Of a DNA stretch of 64,000 nucleotides, positions 1 to 12,277 are shown one piece after another. Position numbers and translations under genes: made by a program. Numbering within the stretch: the first letter of the stretch is position 1; each line of letters opens with the position of its first letter. This stretch comes from Batillaria attramentaria (lineage: Eukaryota > Mollusca > Gastropoda > Batillariidae): positions 2,956,001 through 3,020,000 of the forward strand of contig JACVVK020000013.1 of NCBI GenBank assembly GCA_018292915.2, in the 5' to 3' direction. The notes below the pieces were generated by a model. That model was not told where the DNA came from. It worked only from the letters and a program-made list of their open reading frames with translations, and did no database searches.

Positions 1-639
1 GACTTTCTGCATGGACATTGCCTTCTCAACAACTTGAGTGAGCTCTTTCTTCAGAGTGTCTCTCTCCTCCTCAAGCTTAGTGTTGGACGTCCTCAATTCC
101 TCGCACTCCTCAGTCAGTGTCTGGAGTGCCTGCTGCAGGTCGGAATAGTCAGACTGCAAATGTGCCAGCTCCGTGTGCAGCTTCTCGGCCTCCTTCCTCT
201 CCACCTGTGAGTCCTCGTTGCGCTGTTGCCAGGACTCCAGCTCGTCCTCCAGCTCCTGCAGCCTCTCGCACAGGTCCTTGTTCTCCTCCACCAGCTTGGT
301 CTTCTCCTCACGTAGAGCCTTGATCTGCGCCACCTTGGCCTTGACCTCTTCCTGCTTTCGACCCAGCTCCTCCTCCAGCTCTTTCTTGTCCATGTGAAGG
401 TCGTTGACAGCCAGGCTGCCCTTCTGCAGCTTAGTCTTCAGGTCTGCGATCTCTGCATCCTTAGATTCCGCCAGCTGTTTGGAGGCTGACAATTCATCCT
501 GGGCTTTTCTCAGTTCTTCCCTGAGACTGCTGGATATGTCAGAATTGGAAGCTGATGCTGAAGGCTCATCATCTGGAGAGACGTCGGGGGTGGCGCGCTG
601 CATGGACAGATTTTGTAGTTCCTCTTGCAAATCCTTCAC
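1..639 (-). CDS. TRIP11: TRIP11 exon 15 (partial, runs off left edge)
   Basis: Residues 707-919 of the in-window protein: 213 codons open in one frame to base 1. Acceptor GTGTTTCAG. SLAVNDLHMDKKELEEELGR aligns with the vertebrate EVALNDLHLTKQKLED segment. Continuous coiled coil; the 3' end of the exon is outside the window. Confidence 0.94.
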   Translation of the reverse strand, partial: MKDLQEELQNLSMQRATPDVSPDDEPSASASNSDISSSLREELRKAQDELSASKQLAESKDAEIADLKTKLQKGSLAVNDLHMDKKELEEELGRKQEEVKAKVAQIKALREEKTKLVEENKDLCERLQELEDELESWQQRNEDSQVERKEAEKLHTELAHLQSDYSDLQQALQTLTEECEELRTSNTKLEEERDTLKKELTQVVEKAMSMQKV

Positions 640-3600
640 CTGAAACACATCATCATCATCTGTGTTGGTACAGAAGAACAAGGTGTTCAGCATCTACCCT
701 AAACCCTCCACTGTACACTCTGTAGGTATTGGAAAAAAAAAAAAAAACGTTTTAGAAACTACACGTATCCTTCAAACCTTGTTCTCTAATCCAGCACGTA
801 TGACAAGAAAAGGTTTGCTGTGAACTCTTGCGAGGCAAAAACAGGACCCTTGTTACTTTGTGTTTACCACAATGCGCTTCCTTTAACTGAATCTTCTTAG
901 ACAGTGTAAAGCCAGAAATAATCAAGTCTTGAGACATAATACCTCAGACTGTACAGTAAAAAATCTGATTTTCAGACACTCCACAAAAAAGAGAGCATTT
1001 TGTCCACTGAAAGTTGAAATTTCAGTCTTGTAGGTTGTCAAAATCTTATATTTCATTCCCTGGAGGACCAAAACCAGTCAAAAGCAGTTGTGATCATGAC
1101 TTGTGCAAACTGGGTCACCTAACAAAGAAATCACCAGTGATACAGATCAAACTCTGCAACAGTCTACTGTACCTGTTTTTGTGAGTCCGTGAGCTGCGTA
1201 AGGAGAGCATTGCGGGCAGCTATCAGGTGATTTGTGGCTTCCTGGTGTTGATCGTCCAGCTCACCCAGACTGATCTCCAGCTCATCCTTTTCATCCTTCA
1301 GTGATTTCTCCCGCTCGATCAGGGCAGACAACTCCCCTTGGAGGGTGTCCTTCTCTTGCTTGATCGACTCCAGTTCCTGCTCGAGGACGGAGCGATCTTT
1401 GGCGGTGCTGAGCTGCGAGAGGCGTTCGTCCTTCTCTCGCAGTTCTTGCTTGAGCTGGGCTAGAACTTCTTCCAGTGCCTCCCTCTCTATCTGCCAGTCT
1501 GCCGATGCCTGCTCTTCGTTGAAGGAGGAGGTGGCCGTGGGTGCTGGGCTGGTGATGCTCACGGAGTCGACGTTGTCGGAGGTGAAACTCTGGTCCAGGG
1601 TGTTGTCAGTGTCAGACCCCGTCTCTCCTGAAACACCCATCAATGACGTTGTGAAGGAGGCACGCAGTCACCATGAAATGAACCTCACGATCAGTTTGTC
1701 AATCTGTATACAAGTTATCCAGTATCTTCTAGCACAGCATCACGTGTGTATGATTTAAGGGCCATGTGTGAGGATGGGAGGGTTGGGTGGGTGTTCGGGG
1801 GTTTTAACGTCCTTTTGCACCGCACACGGATGACATCAAAGACGGGGCAACGATAAAAAAGCCAGCACAAATATTTGGCCCCAGCCGGGATACGAACTCA
1901 CGACTCGAGCATTAGTAGTCCAACGCTCTACCATTCGGCCACCCCGGCTCCCCGTGTGAGGATGGGAGGTTTGCGAGTCAAACCTAACTGTGATACAGGG
2001 CAAGTGTTGGTCGTTCAGTGGTGCCTACTGCATAGGAAACCATGTGCAGCTCGCAAAGCATTCCTACTTATCGGCAGAGTTGGATGAGTGCTGTTTTGGG
2101 GGGTTTTTGGCTGGTTTTTGTTTTGTTTTTCAGTTGTAAACTGTCTCAAAACCAAGTCGCTCACAATCTATTAATGAAATTGTTATCTGACGCTGTGTGA
2201 CAAAACAAGTTTATGGATCTGACATGTACATTGCAAAAGTAAAAGTTGCGTTCATGGCGACAAGATGCGTACTCTGCCTGATAAGTGGATTTATTTGCAC
2301 CCCCCCCCCCCCACACACACACGAATGTTTATTCTTTCAGTATTCTTTCTTTCTTTCTTTTTCTTTGATTTGGTATAGTGGTTAAGGTGTCTGACTTCGG
2401 ATCCTGAGCTGCCTGGTTCCAGTCCTTGGGGGGCAGGAATTTGGTGGGATTTTTCCTTTTCAAATGGAGTCAAAATCACATGCAGACTCGTTTACATTGC
2501 CTGTCTTGCCTTCATGTACACACGCATGTACAATATGAAGTGTGCACGTTAAAAATCCCATGCCATATGGGAAGGGCCGCGGAGTGAAAAAACAATCACA
2601 TGCTATGCATGCAGAAAAAAAAAAGAGAAAAAAAGGGTGGCATCGTACTATTGTGACGTACTTTCCCCGGGGGAGCAGCCCAAATTTCCCATACCATACT
2701 ACAGAACTATAGAATATACCAATACCAAGTTGTGCACAAACTGACCCTTCAGCTGTCTCAACTGTCGCCACAGCGTGCTAATGGTGTCCTGGTTTGTCTG
2801 CCAGTCCGCCTGCTGGCTCGCCACGCGCTTTTCTAGCACAGTTATCTGCTCCTGAAGCTTCACGCTCTGCTCTTTCAGCACCAGGTTCTCACGCTCCAGG
2901 TTGTCAATAACATCTGGCAAGAAAGTTTTCAGAAATTTAAGCCGTGGGCGCAAGACCAGTTGGAAATATTTTAAAACACATATATACACACATGCATGAA
3001 CACATAACGCATGCACTTTCCCACTCTCTTTCCAATTTTTCTGAGACTCTGAAAACACTACCGAAAAGGGTGAGCAGTGGTCTAACAGGTAGCGCATCAG
3101 ATTTAGCCGCTGCACTACTGAACGGCCGTCACCAGTGTCATGGCGATGAAGCGTGGGTTCGAGCCCAGGTCGAGCGTGTGATATGTGATACCGTTTTTTC
3201 CTGGCTACCAGGCTGCTCATCGGGGGTTTCTCTCTGGGTTATCCAGCTTTCCTCCCCCAGCAAAATTGTAAAAAAATATAGGATAGGTATTGGGTGGCGC
3301 TACACCGCGGCGATGGGCTTCCCCCGGGTGAAGCAATCCAAATTTCCCGAAAGAGATAATAAAGTAGTAAAAAAAAAAAAAAAGTGTTCTGATCAACAAT
3401 CAGCCTGCGTGATTGTAGACTGCTGGTTTATCAGAGCATGCAAACATCACACTGAGCCATTTTTTTCTTCTTCTACTTATCACTGTTCCGCTAAAAAAAA
3501 CCAGGTTCTCAAAATCCCTAACACATTATCAGTGTCCCAGCAGAATTTAGTATAATCATACAGTATATACAAGGTCTGGCAGTGACAATAACTATGTGCA

Positions 3601-6600
3601 CGTTTAAAAAAAAAAAAAAGGATAAAAGAAGGGAAATATGTACTGACCAGCAGCAACGCGTTGCTGCTCCGAGTTCCCGAGCTGATCCACCAAACTCTCA
3701 GTCTCCTTGGACACCTTCTGCAGTTCTGTGCCAGCCTCAATGATGCTTGACTTTAAGCTGGATTCCTGTCACACACACAAATATATCTTCATGATCAACT
3801 GAAAAACAAAAACAAAAAACCAAAAAAAAACAACGTCTAGAGTCGGTGGCATTTGCTAAGCAGGCTGTAATATAGTTTGTATACTTAAGACCCTGACTAA
3901 AAATAGAACTCAAGCAGTCACAAGAAAGTCCAGACAAGATAAACAGATAAACTCAAGACAAGAATTCCATGTCATTACTTGTATCTCCTGTATGTCCAAC
4001 TCAATGTACAGTTATCATCAAATATCGAGAAATCGAGGCCACCATCACTCTTTTATCATCCACAATCCTGCAAGTGAACTTCCCTGAAAGGGCAAAGTTC
4101 CTTACCATGCAATGACACCATCAACAGGATATCATCTAAACTGGACAGACAGAACTAAACTAGGCCACCATCACTCTTTTATCATCCACAATCCTGCAAG
4201 TGAACTTCCCTGAAAGGGCAAAGTTCCTTTCCATGCAATGACAACATCAACAGGATATCATCTAAACTGGACAGACAGAACTAAACTAGGCCACCATCAC
4301 TCTTTTATCATCCACAATCCTGCAAGTGAACTTCCCTGAAAGGGCAAAGTTCCTTACCATGCAATGACACTATCAACAGGATATCATCTAAACTGGACAG
4401 ACAGAACTAAACTTGGCCACCATCACTCTTTTATCATCCACAATCCTGCAAGTGAACTTCCCTGAAAGGGCAAACTTCCTCATCATGCAATGACACTATC
4501 AACAGGATATCATCTAAACTGGACAGACAGAACTAAACTTGGCCACCATCACTCTTTTATCATCCACAATCCTGCAAGTGAACTTCCCTGAAAGGGCAAA
4601 GTTCCTTACCATGCAATGACACTATCAACAGGATATCATCTAAACTGGACAGACAGAACTACACTTGGCCACCATCACTCTTTTATCATCCACAATCCTG
4701 CAAGTGAACTTCCCTGAAAGGGCAAAGTTCCTTACCATGCAATGACACTATCAACAGGATATCATCTAAACTGGACAGACAGAACTACACTTGGCCACCA
4801 TCACTCTTTTATCATCCACAATCCTGCAAGTGAACTTCCCTGAAAGGGCAAACTTCCTCATCATGCAATGACACTATCAACAGGATATCATCTAAACTGG
4901 ACAGACAGAACTACACTTGGTCACAAGAAGGAAAGTTCTTCAAGGAAAGCACAAAACCCAGGTGTAACTGACCAGTTCAGTCAAATTTTCACCATTAAAG
5001 TACTGTGTGCTGCCTTTGGTCACATTCAAGAAATGAGGTACATGTTCCAAAAACCCAGTATAAAGAGTACAGAGAAATACTGGAGGGGGGGGAGAGACTC
5101 AAGATCTCTCAGGAAACAGTTTTGAACTGGCCAACCACAGCAAAGCAAAATCCTTGGCAACCAGATCTGATTAGACCTTGAAAACCAAGACACGAGACAG
5201 TGGACAACAGCTGCATTTGTCTGTTAACATGCAGGTGGCAAGGCTCGTACGCAGACTCGCAATGACCATTCTCATGCAGTGTGTGGAATCCCACACACAG
5301 ACACACCTGAACTCCTGCGGAATAGAGTTTCATGGCCATGTCCTGTTTCTCGGTCAATAGTCGTTGCTGGCGTCCTGCTGTCTCCATGTGAAGCTGCTGC
5401 CGAACACTACGAAGGTCACTCAAAATGTCCTGCGTATCAGCCTGAAAGAATTCCCCTTTTGTTAACTATATTCTGAACTGCGCTGCGGGGCTTCTCATCG
5501 GATCTGTATTATGAAGAGACACATACTGTGAACATGCAGCCTCCGCTGACACACACAAACTGACCCATGCGCAACTCAGTGTAATAGTAAACTTTTCTCC
5601 GCAAAACAAAATGCTGGGCCCGCATGTAAGTCAGGGTTGAGTTTAGCCCTGGGTGAGAGTTTAACCTCAAACTAAACTAGCTCTAGGGTTAAATTTTCTG
5701 TTGTTTTTTGTTTTAAATCAGGAAGCGGGTCCATTCCACCATGGTGCCTAAGCTGTAATAGAAGGATTTTCTTTGCTTTCTTTTTCATTTAATTTTGTTT
5801 TGGGGTTTCTGTTGTCCTAGTCTGGGTTAGGCCTGTAGCCCTGGGTTAAATTAACCTCAAGTTCTACATGCGGGCCCTGATCAATTCAAGGCATCAAGTC
5901 CACAAGGACTTCTGTCCAGCGCGCTTTCAAAGCATGCCCAAACTACAAACAGGAGTAACGCATCCCGCGTGATACCACCTGTACACACATGCTGTAAACA
6001 AATCAAAATCGTAACTGGAATTCAAGGCGTCAAGTCCTTACAGTACTCTCGAAGCAGGCCCCAAAATGTAAGAAGTAACTTACACTGAAAGAGGTATCAT
6101 TTCTAGTGCAAACAAAATCATAGCAGTGAAGTCTTGAATGTGCAGAACTGGTGCTGAAAGCAGACTGTTCTTTAAAGGATCTGTGCGTCTGGCATACAAT
6201 AACATTGTAGTAATGTGTCTGCTGAATGTCTTCACCTGCGAATTCAAAACAGTTGCTTGCATAAAGTTACAACAGGGGCATCTGCCTAGGGCTGATTCTG
6301 ATGCACAGATTAAGAACATTCAAGGAAAAGTTTTCCGCACACTGTTGTAACCTGCCATGAATATTAAGACCTTAAGTATAAGGAGACACTGGCTCAGGTA
6401 AGTAGCAAGGGACCCAAAGTGCTTGATTTCTTCAAAACTAGCGGCTGCAAAAGTTAGGAATGGATGCAATGTCAAAATGGTGCTCCATTTAACTTAAAAA
6501 CAGCTTCGTAAGTTGCATTTGCCCCCTTCCAGCTGGTATCTTGTCTCTTTAAAAGGACACGCTTCTTTTGTGCCCAGCTTAACCCTTCGGCGAAAACTTC

Positions 6601-8030
6601 TACAATGTTCTTGTATGCCCAATGTCTAATAGGAGCAATCAGCATCTTGCACATTTTTACAAACATGCTAAACTGCCATGCAGTCTGTAGACCAGCTGTA
6701 GAACTCACCATGCAATGACCAGCAGGCTGTTATATATGATACACATAAATGTCCTAACAGAAAGGATGCAAGCTCGAGTGGATTTTCACTACAACAGGAC
6801 ACACCATTTTTTGTTCCTGATGTCAAAACAACGGGTAACTGGGGAAAACTCAAAAAGGATGGGGTTGTGAGGAGGCGGAGACATTATGAAAATTTACAAC
6901 AGTGTTCATTTGTCTATGGGGAGAAGTATGAAGTGGAGAGGAGCGGAGCAGAACACTACAGATAAGACTTCACTTTACAAAATGCACATCTATTATGGGT
7001 ATCAAGGTATGAAGATCCACAGTCAGCAAACCCCAAAGAAACACAACAAGAGGGCAAAAAAAAAAAAAAAGGCTGGCAAGGAATGAATCAGCAACCAGTT
7101 ACAAACACAGCTGCCATGCTTTTAAGAGTAACATCATAAAAACAAAACAAAACAACCCCCCCCCAAAAAAAAACAACAAAAAAAACAACAAAAACAAAAA
7201 AAAACCACATGAATAATAGAGCAAAAAATGAAAATGTATGAATAAAAAAAAAATACAGGAAACTTGTGTTCTCTTCCTAGCTGAGAGATAAACACAGAAA
7301 ACAGATAACAATTCCATTCCAAATCCCCCCCAAAAGAGAACAATGAACTATGCCAGGGTGACAGAAAAAACTAAGGGGAAGCAACTGAGTCAGGGCCTGC
7401 GGGAAGGGGAGATAAGTGAAGCTGCGGTCACTACATGGTTGGCCTCCAGCTGGTCCAGCAGACACTGCTTGGCGTGGATCAAATCCAAGCCCACCTGCTG
7501 CTGACTGTGCACCGCTCGGCTCCGCTCCTCCTCCAACTCTGCAACACACACCACCACCGATCAGAATCAGAATCAAGTTTATTTGTTGTCAAAACACAAA
7601 GTTTTACACAGAAACACTTTTTGATCTGAGAAGCCTGGACGAAGCTTAATTCCCAAATTAAGCAGTCTGAACACAAACAACTTTTTTTTTAAAAACTTTA
7701 TTATCCCTTTCGGGAAAATCGGGCTGCTTCCCCCGGGGGAAGCGCGTCGCCGCGGTGCAGCGCCACCCAATACCTATCCTTCCTTTTTTTTTTTTTTTTT
7801 TTAAAACAATTTTGCAATTTTGCTGGGGGAGGAAAGCCGGATAACCCAGGGAGAAACCCCCGATGAGCAGCCCGGCAGCCAGGAAAAAACTTCATCACAT
7901 ATCACAAGCTCAACCTGGGCTCGAACCCTCACTTCATCGCCATGACATTGGTGACGGCCGTCCAGTGGCGCAGCGGCTAAATCTGACACACTACCTATTA
8001 GACCACCGCTCACCCTGTCTACTGGGACTT

Positions 8031-8087
<57 letters not shown>

Positions 8088-9626
8088 TGGTGGTGTGGTG
8101 GGGGGGGGGGGGGGCAGGGCATAAAGTGGAAAGGTTAAATCTGTATACGAAAGGTGCTTCATTTTTCTCCTCACCTTCCAGCTGGTGCCGAAGACTGCTG
8201 ATCTGGTCCGCATGCTGCTGGGACTGTTTCCTAAGGGCTGTGTCCAGCTCGGCAATCTTGACCAGGTGTTCTTCACGCTGAGTCTGCAGCATCTCCACCT
8301 CCGCCTGCAGCTCCTGAAGCACATCCTGCAGGTGAGACTTGGCTGTCTGAACCTGTCAGGTCAAGTAACAGCATGCATAATGCAAGGTGACACACGTTGG
8401 ATTTAAAGGTCTGCAATCTCATCAAAAAGCCGCAAACACTGCGTTTTTTTAAAAACTGCGACTTCTTCGTCTGTGCATAATCCAGGCAACTCTGTCATAG
8501 TTGCAGCGTGTTCAGCGCTTCGGGGACCCTTAAAAAACCAGAGCACGAGTTTGCCGTGACATTATTAATTTTGGCTTTTGGTCAGTGAGCGAGACACATC
8601 GCTACAGGGTCCAGCGGATGTTGAGTGCTGCACGATCTTTCTCGCTCAGTGTCAAAGCGCAAACTGAGCTGTGAAATCAGGCTGCCCTTGGCTTTTATTG
8701 GGGGTTCAGGGACGCTGAAAACTCTGCAGTTGTGACAGAGTTGACTGTGCTTGCATGGTCTACTCTGTAATTTTTTTTCACACTTCGGAAAGCTTTTTGT
8801 TGGGAGCTTTGATCTTTAACGTTTTCACTACACAGCAACGACCAAAGACAAGACAGTCAAATGATGCAGATATTAATCACCACGAAAGTGAAAGTGTTTA
8901 AAAATGTCTGACACGTCCGCCCAAAACAAAATTAGAATTGTTGGCACCTCTAAAATTTGCAGACAGAAATCCTCAGTTGATAATGCACAAACTGCCAGGT
9001 CTAACAGTCAGTCAAGGCTTGTCACGAAAATACGCTCTACATAATTTGGGGTTTTTTTTTGCAATTTCCCTGAATGGTTTTGCACAGTCACCTTGTCCTT
9101 CTCCTGGGTCATGGAGGCAAGCTGCTGTTTAAGGCCAGCAAGCTCCATCTGAAGGTGGCTGGAAGAACCCTCCGATTCTGTCCTGTCAGATTCAGGTAAG
9201 ACCGAGGCACTGTGGGCTGTACCTGTGCTGTCCGTGTCCCGAACTGGGGGGAAAAATTGAAACTTGACAACAAATTCAGAAAATATCAAATTTAGTTAAA
9301 ATATTGAAAGCCAGTTAAATAAAAAAAAAAAAAAAACTGCCAGTGTTTTCACTTATTCATTGAATTGTCTACATGTCTGGAGGTGCAAGTCCCAAAAGTT
9401 ACCTCCCTTGCCAAAAGGTCCTTCATTAAGTTGTTTCTCTATAGAGAAACAACTTTATGAGACGGGGCAGATTTTGCTACGCGCAGCAGCAAGTTTCAGT
9501 GATACAAAACAAGACTGTGACGTTTCTCCAAACAATACTTACTTTCACGCACACAGTGACGTAACGAAATCTGCGTCATAGACACCTTACGTGCACACTT
9601 TGCTGCTGCGTTCTTTTTGGCGGGAA

Positions 9627-9659
<33 letters not shown>

Positions 9660-12245
9660 GACGGATGTAATGATGGCTATCTCCTAAACCACCTCGATGG
9701 AGGCCTTTTTACTTTGAGATAAAATGGGAAATCACCTTCTCCAGAGCTACCTTTCACGATTTTTAGCCTGCCGCATTTTCAGAAGAGTTATCGCCAATTT
9801 TAAAAAATCGGTCATGTTACGAATTTTTTCGAAAAAGTTGTTCAAATTCCTTCATTTTCTAGACTTTGGAAGTTCACCCAATCACACTGCATTGATTAGT
9901 GCTACAGCTCTGTAGCTCTGACTGGTTTTGTGTAAAAAAAATATTTCCGAGGTAGGGGTGGTTTGCACATAAGATCAAATATCTATGAAAAGACTACTGC
10001 AAATTACTTATCATCCCGGCGTTTTTGTCTAGTGTGACAACTGCACATATGACAGGAACTACTGCACTATTATATCTTTAGCATTTAGAATAACTGAACT
10101 TTTAGATAAACATAACTTTTTCAAGTTTCTGCGAGAAGCACCGGTCAAAAGAGTTCCAAATTTTCGATTTCATAAGTACAATCCAAGGTATTCTAGTCCA
10201 TGTTTCACCAGCCCTCTAGATCTTCCAGATTTTATGTAAAAATTAGTTCAGCCAGGGAAGTCACAAAAGCAACAGGGAAATCACAAGACATGCACAAGCA
10301 TCATGTGTCATACCACCAGTGTGAAGCTGACGTCAAACGCTTAGTTCACAGACAAAATAAGCAAGTATCGTCACTGCCTCCGACATTTAACCAGCCCTCT
10401 AGATCTTCCAGATTTCATGTGAAAAATAATTCAATCGGGGAAGCCACAAAGCCAACAGGGAAATCACAAGACATAAACAAGCTTCCTCAACGATCTCAGT
10501 GCTAGAGCTGACGTGAAAATGTTTAGTTCGCGGAATTGACGTCATCTCTCTGTCTGTGTATGACGACCTGCCTGAGGCTGACGTCAAATGTTTAGTTCAC
10601 GGAACTGACCTCTCTCTCTCTCTCTCTCTCTCTGGGGAGCCAGGGTGGCCGAATGGTAGAGCGTTGGACTTTCAATGCTCGGGTCGAGAGTTCGAATCCC
10701 GGCTGGGGCCAAATGTTTGTGCTGGCCTTTCTCTCGTTGCCCCGTCTTAGAAAGCACCCTTACGTGGTGGAAAAGGACGTTAAACTCCTAAACACCCACC
10801 CACCCACTCTCTCTCTCTCTGTGTCTCTCTGTCTCTGTCTGTCTGTCTGTCTCTCTCTCCCCCCCACCCGGCCCCACCCCCAGTCACGTGACTAATCGGT
10901 CGAGGTCGTAGAGGATCTAGTGTCATTGGTAGAACTTGGAGAGGGGAGAACCGGCAACAATAACAACAAAACAGACAAAATAACATGAAATTTGGAGAAA
11001 CAACTTTGTAGGACGGGGCCGTTCCTCCTTGTTTTGAAACCTAAATTGATTCTTACCATCTGCAAGCTGCTGTTCCAAGGTGGACAGTTTGGATTTCAGC
11101 TGAGCCATCTCATCCTTGTGGCGCTTCTTCAGGGTGGCCATTTTGTTCTGGTGCACATCCTGAAGGGAGGCCACCTCATGCTGAGCCTGCTCACGGATCT
11201 CCGCCGCATTCTTCTCCAGCTCCTGTGAACAAAACCATGATACAAAAGGATGTTTACTTCAAGGCAATACAGGTGATGACTAATTTATAGCGGGGAGTGG
11301 GGCAGTCCATAATTCAAATCAAAACAAAAATTACGTTTAGCCCATGTGGGGAAAATAACTATGAGGGTGACAGCCAGAACAGAGTTCGCTACAAGTGACA
11401 AAATTTTCACGATGTTAGTGCCATTGTGCAACTATCCTGTTTCTGTCTTATATATGTGACATATATGTTTGTTTATCTGAACATATCTGAATTTCCTTCT
11501 CTGGTAAACCTAACTTCCAGGTATCAGTAAGGCACAACTGTAATGCAAATGTAGCTTATGTACACCATAATGATTATGCACAATTTTTGTTGTTGTTGTT
11601 TTGGGTAAAACACGTTCCAAAGCACGACACCTGTAGATTTTACTCTGACTGGCGGACACCTAATCCTATCATTTACCTGTAGAGATACGATACACAAAGG
11701 AAGTGTGTTCTCTACATAGTGACAACCGATTTCTATCTTCAAATCTGCATTGCAGTTTTTGCATTTCAAACCGTAAGTAATGTTTAATCATAAAAAAAAA
11801 ATATATATATATTTTTTTTAAATTTTTAATTTCAACCTAACCTCATCACAATACTCCAAATAATCAACTACAGAATAAATGGCCAGGAAAATTCAGTCCG
11901 TGCAACAACCGTATGTGCTGTATCAGGGATGAGCTAAGCGCAGGGATGTCATTCAATTCATTTTTCATCAAACAAATTGTGTGGTTTTACCCAAGATGGG
12001 AGATTTGTGTACATGCGCCCAAAGACCAGAATTGAAAGCAAAGATGAAAGAGGTCAAATCCTTTTCACAGTGACGAGCCTGTCTATGGGTGGATTGCTGG
12101 AGTAAAATATTGGGACAATCTGAGAATAGGGACATTCCGCATCTCAAGTTCTGTGCAAACAACAGTTGAAAGGGCCTTGGTTGGTATCACATGGTTGCTC
12201 TCTCTCTCTCTCTCACAACACACACCCACCCAACCCCCATCCACC

Positions 12246-12277
<32 letters not shown>

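Noticed and set aside
117..643. Ser/Cys-rich open frames on the plus strand over exon 15
   Set aside because: Antisense shadows of the TRIP11 coiled-coil exon.
4037..4918. CRISPR-like array of regular repeats
   Set aside because: The whole 126-bp unit is repeated with no variable spacers, in an animal intron; a minisatellite.
10634..10720. tRNA gene candidates (A and B box with a TTCGAATCC loop), here and at the other SINE heads
   Set aside because: Each is followed by the same SINE body and several lack a good acceptor stem, so they are SINE heads rather than tRNA genes.
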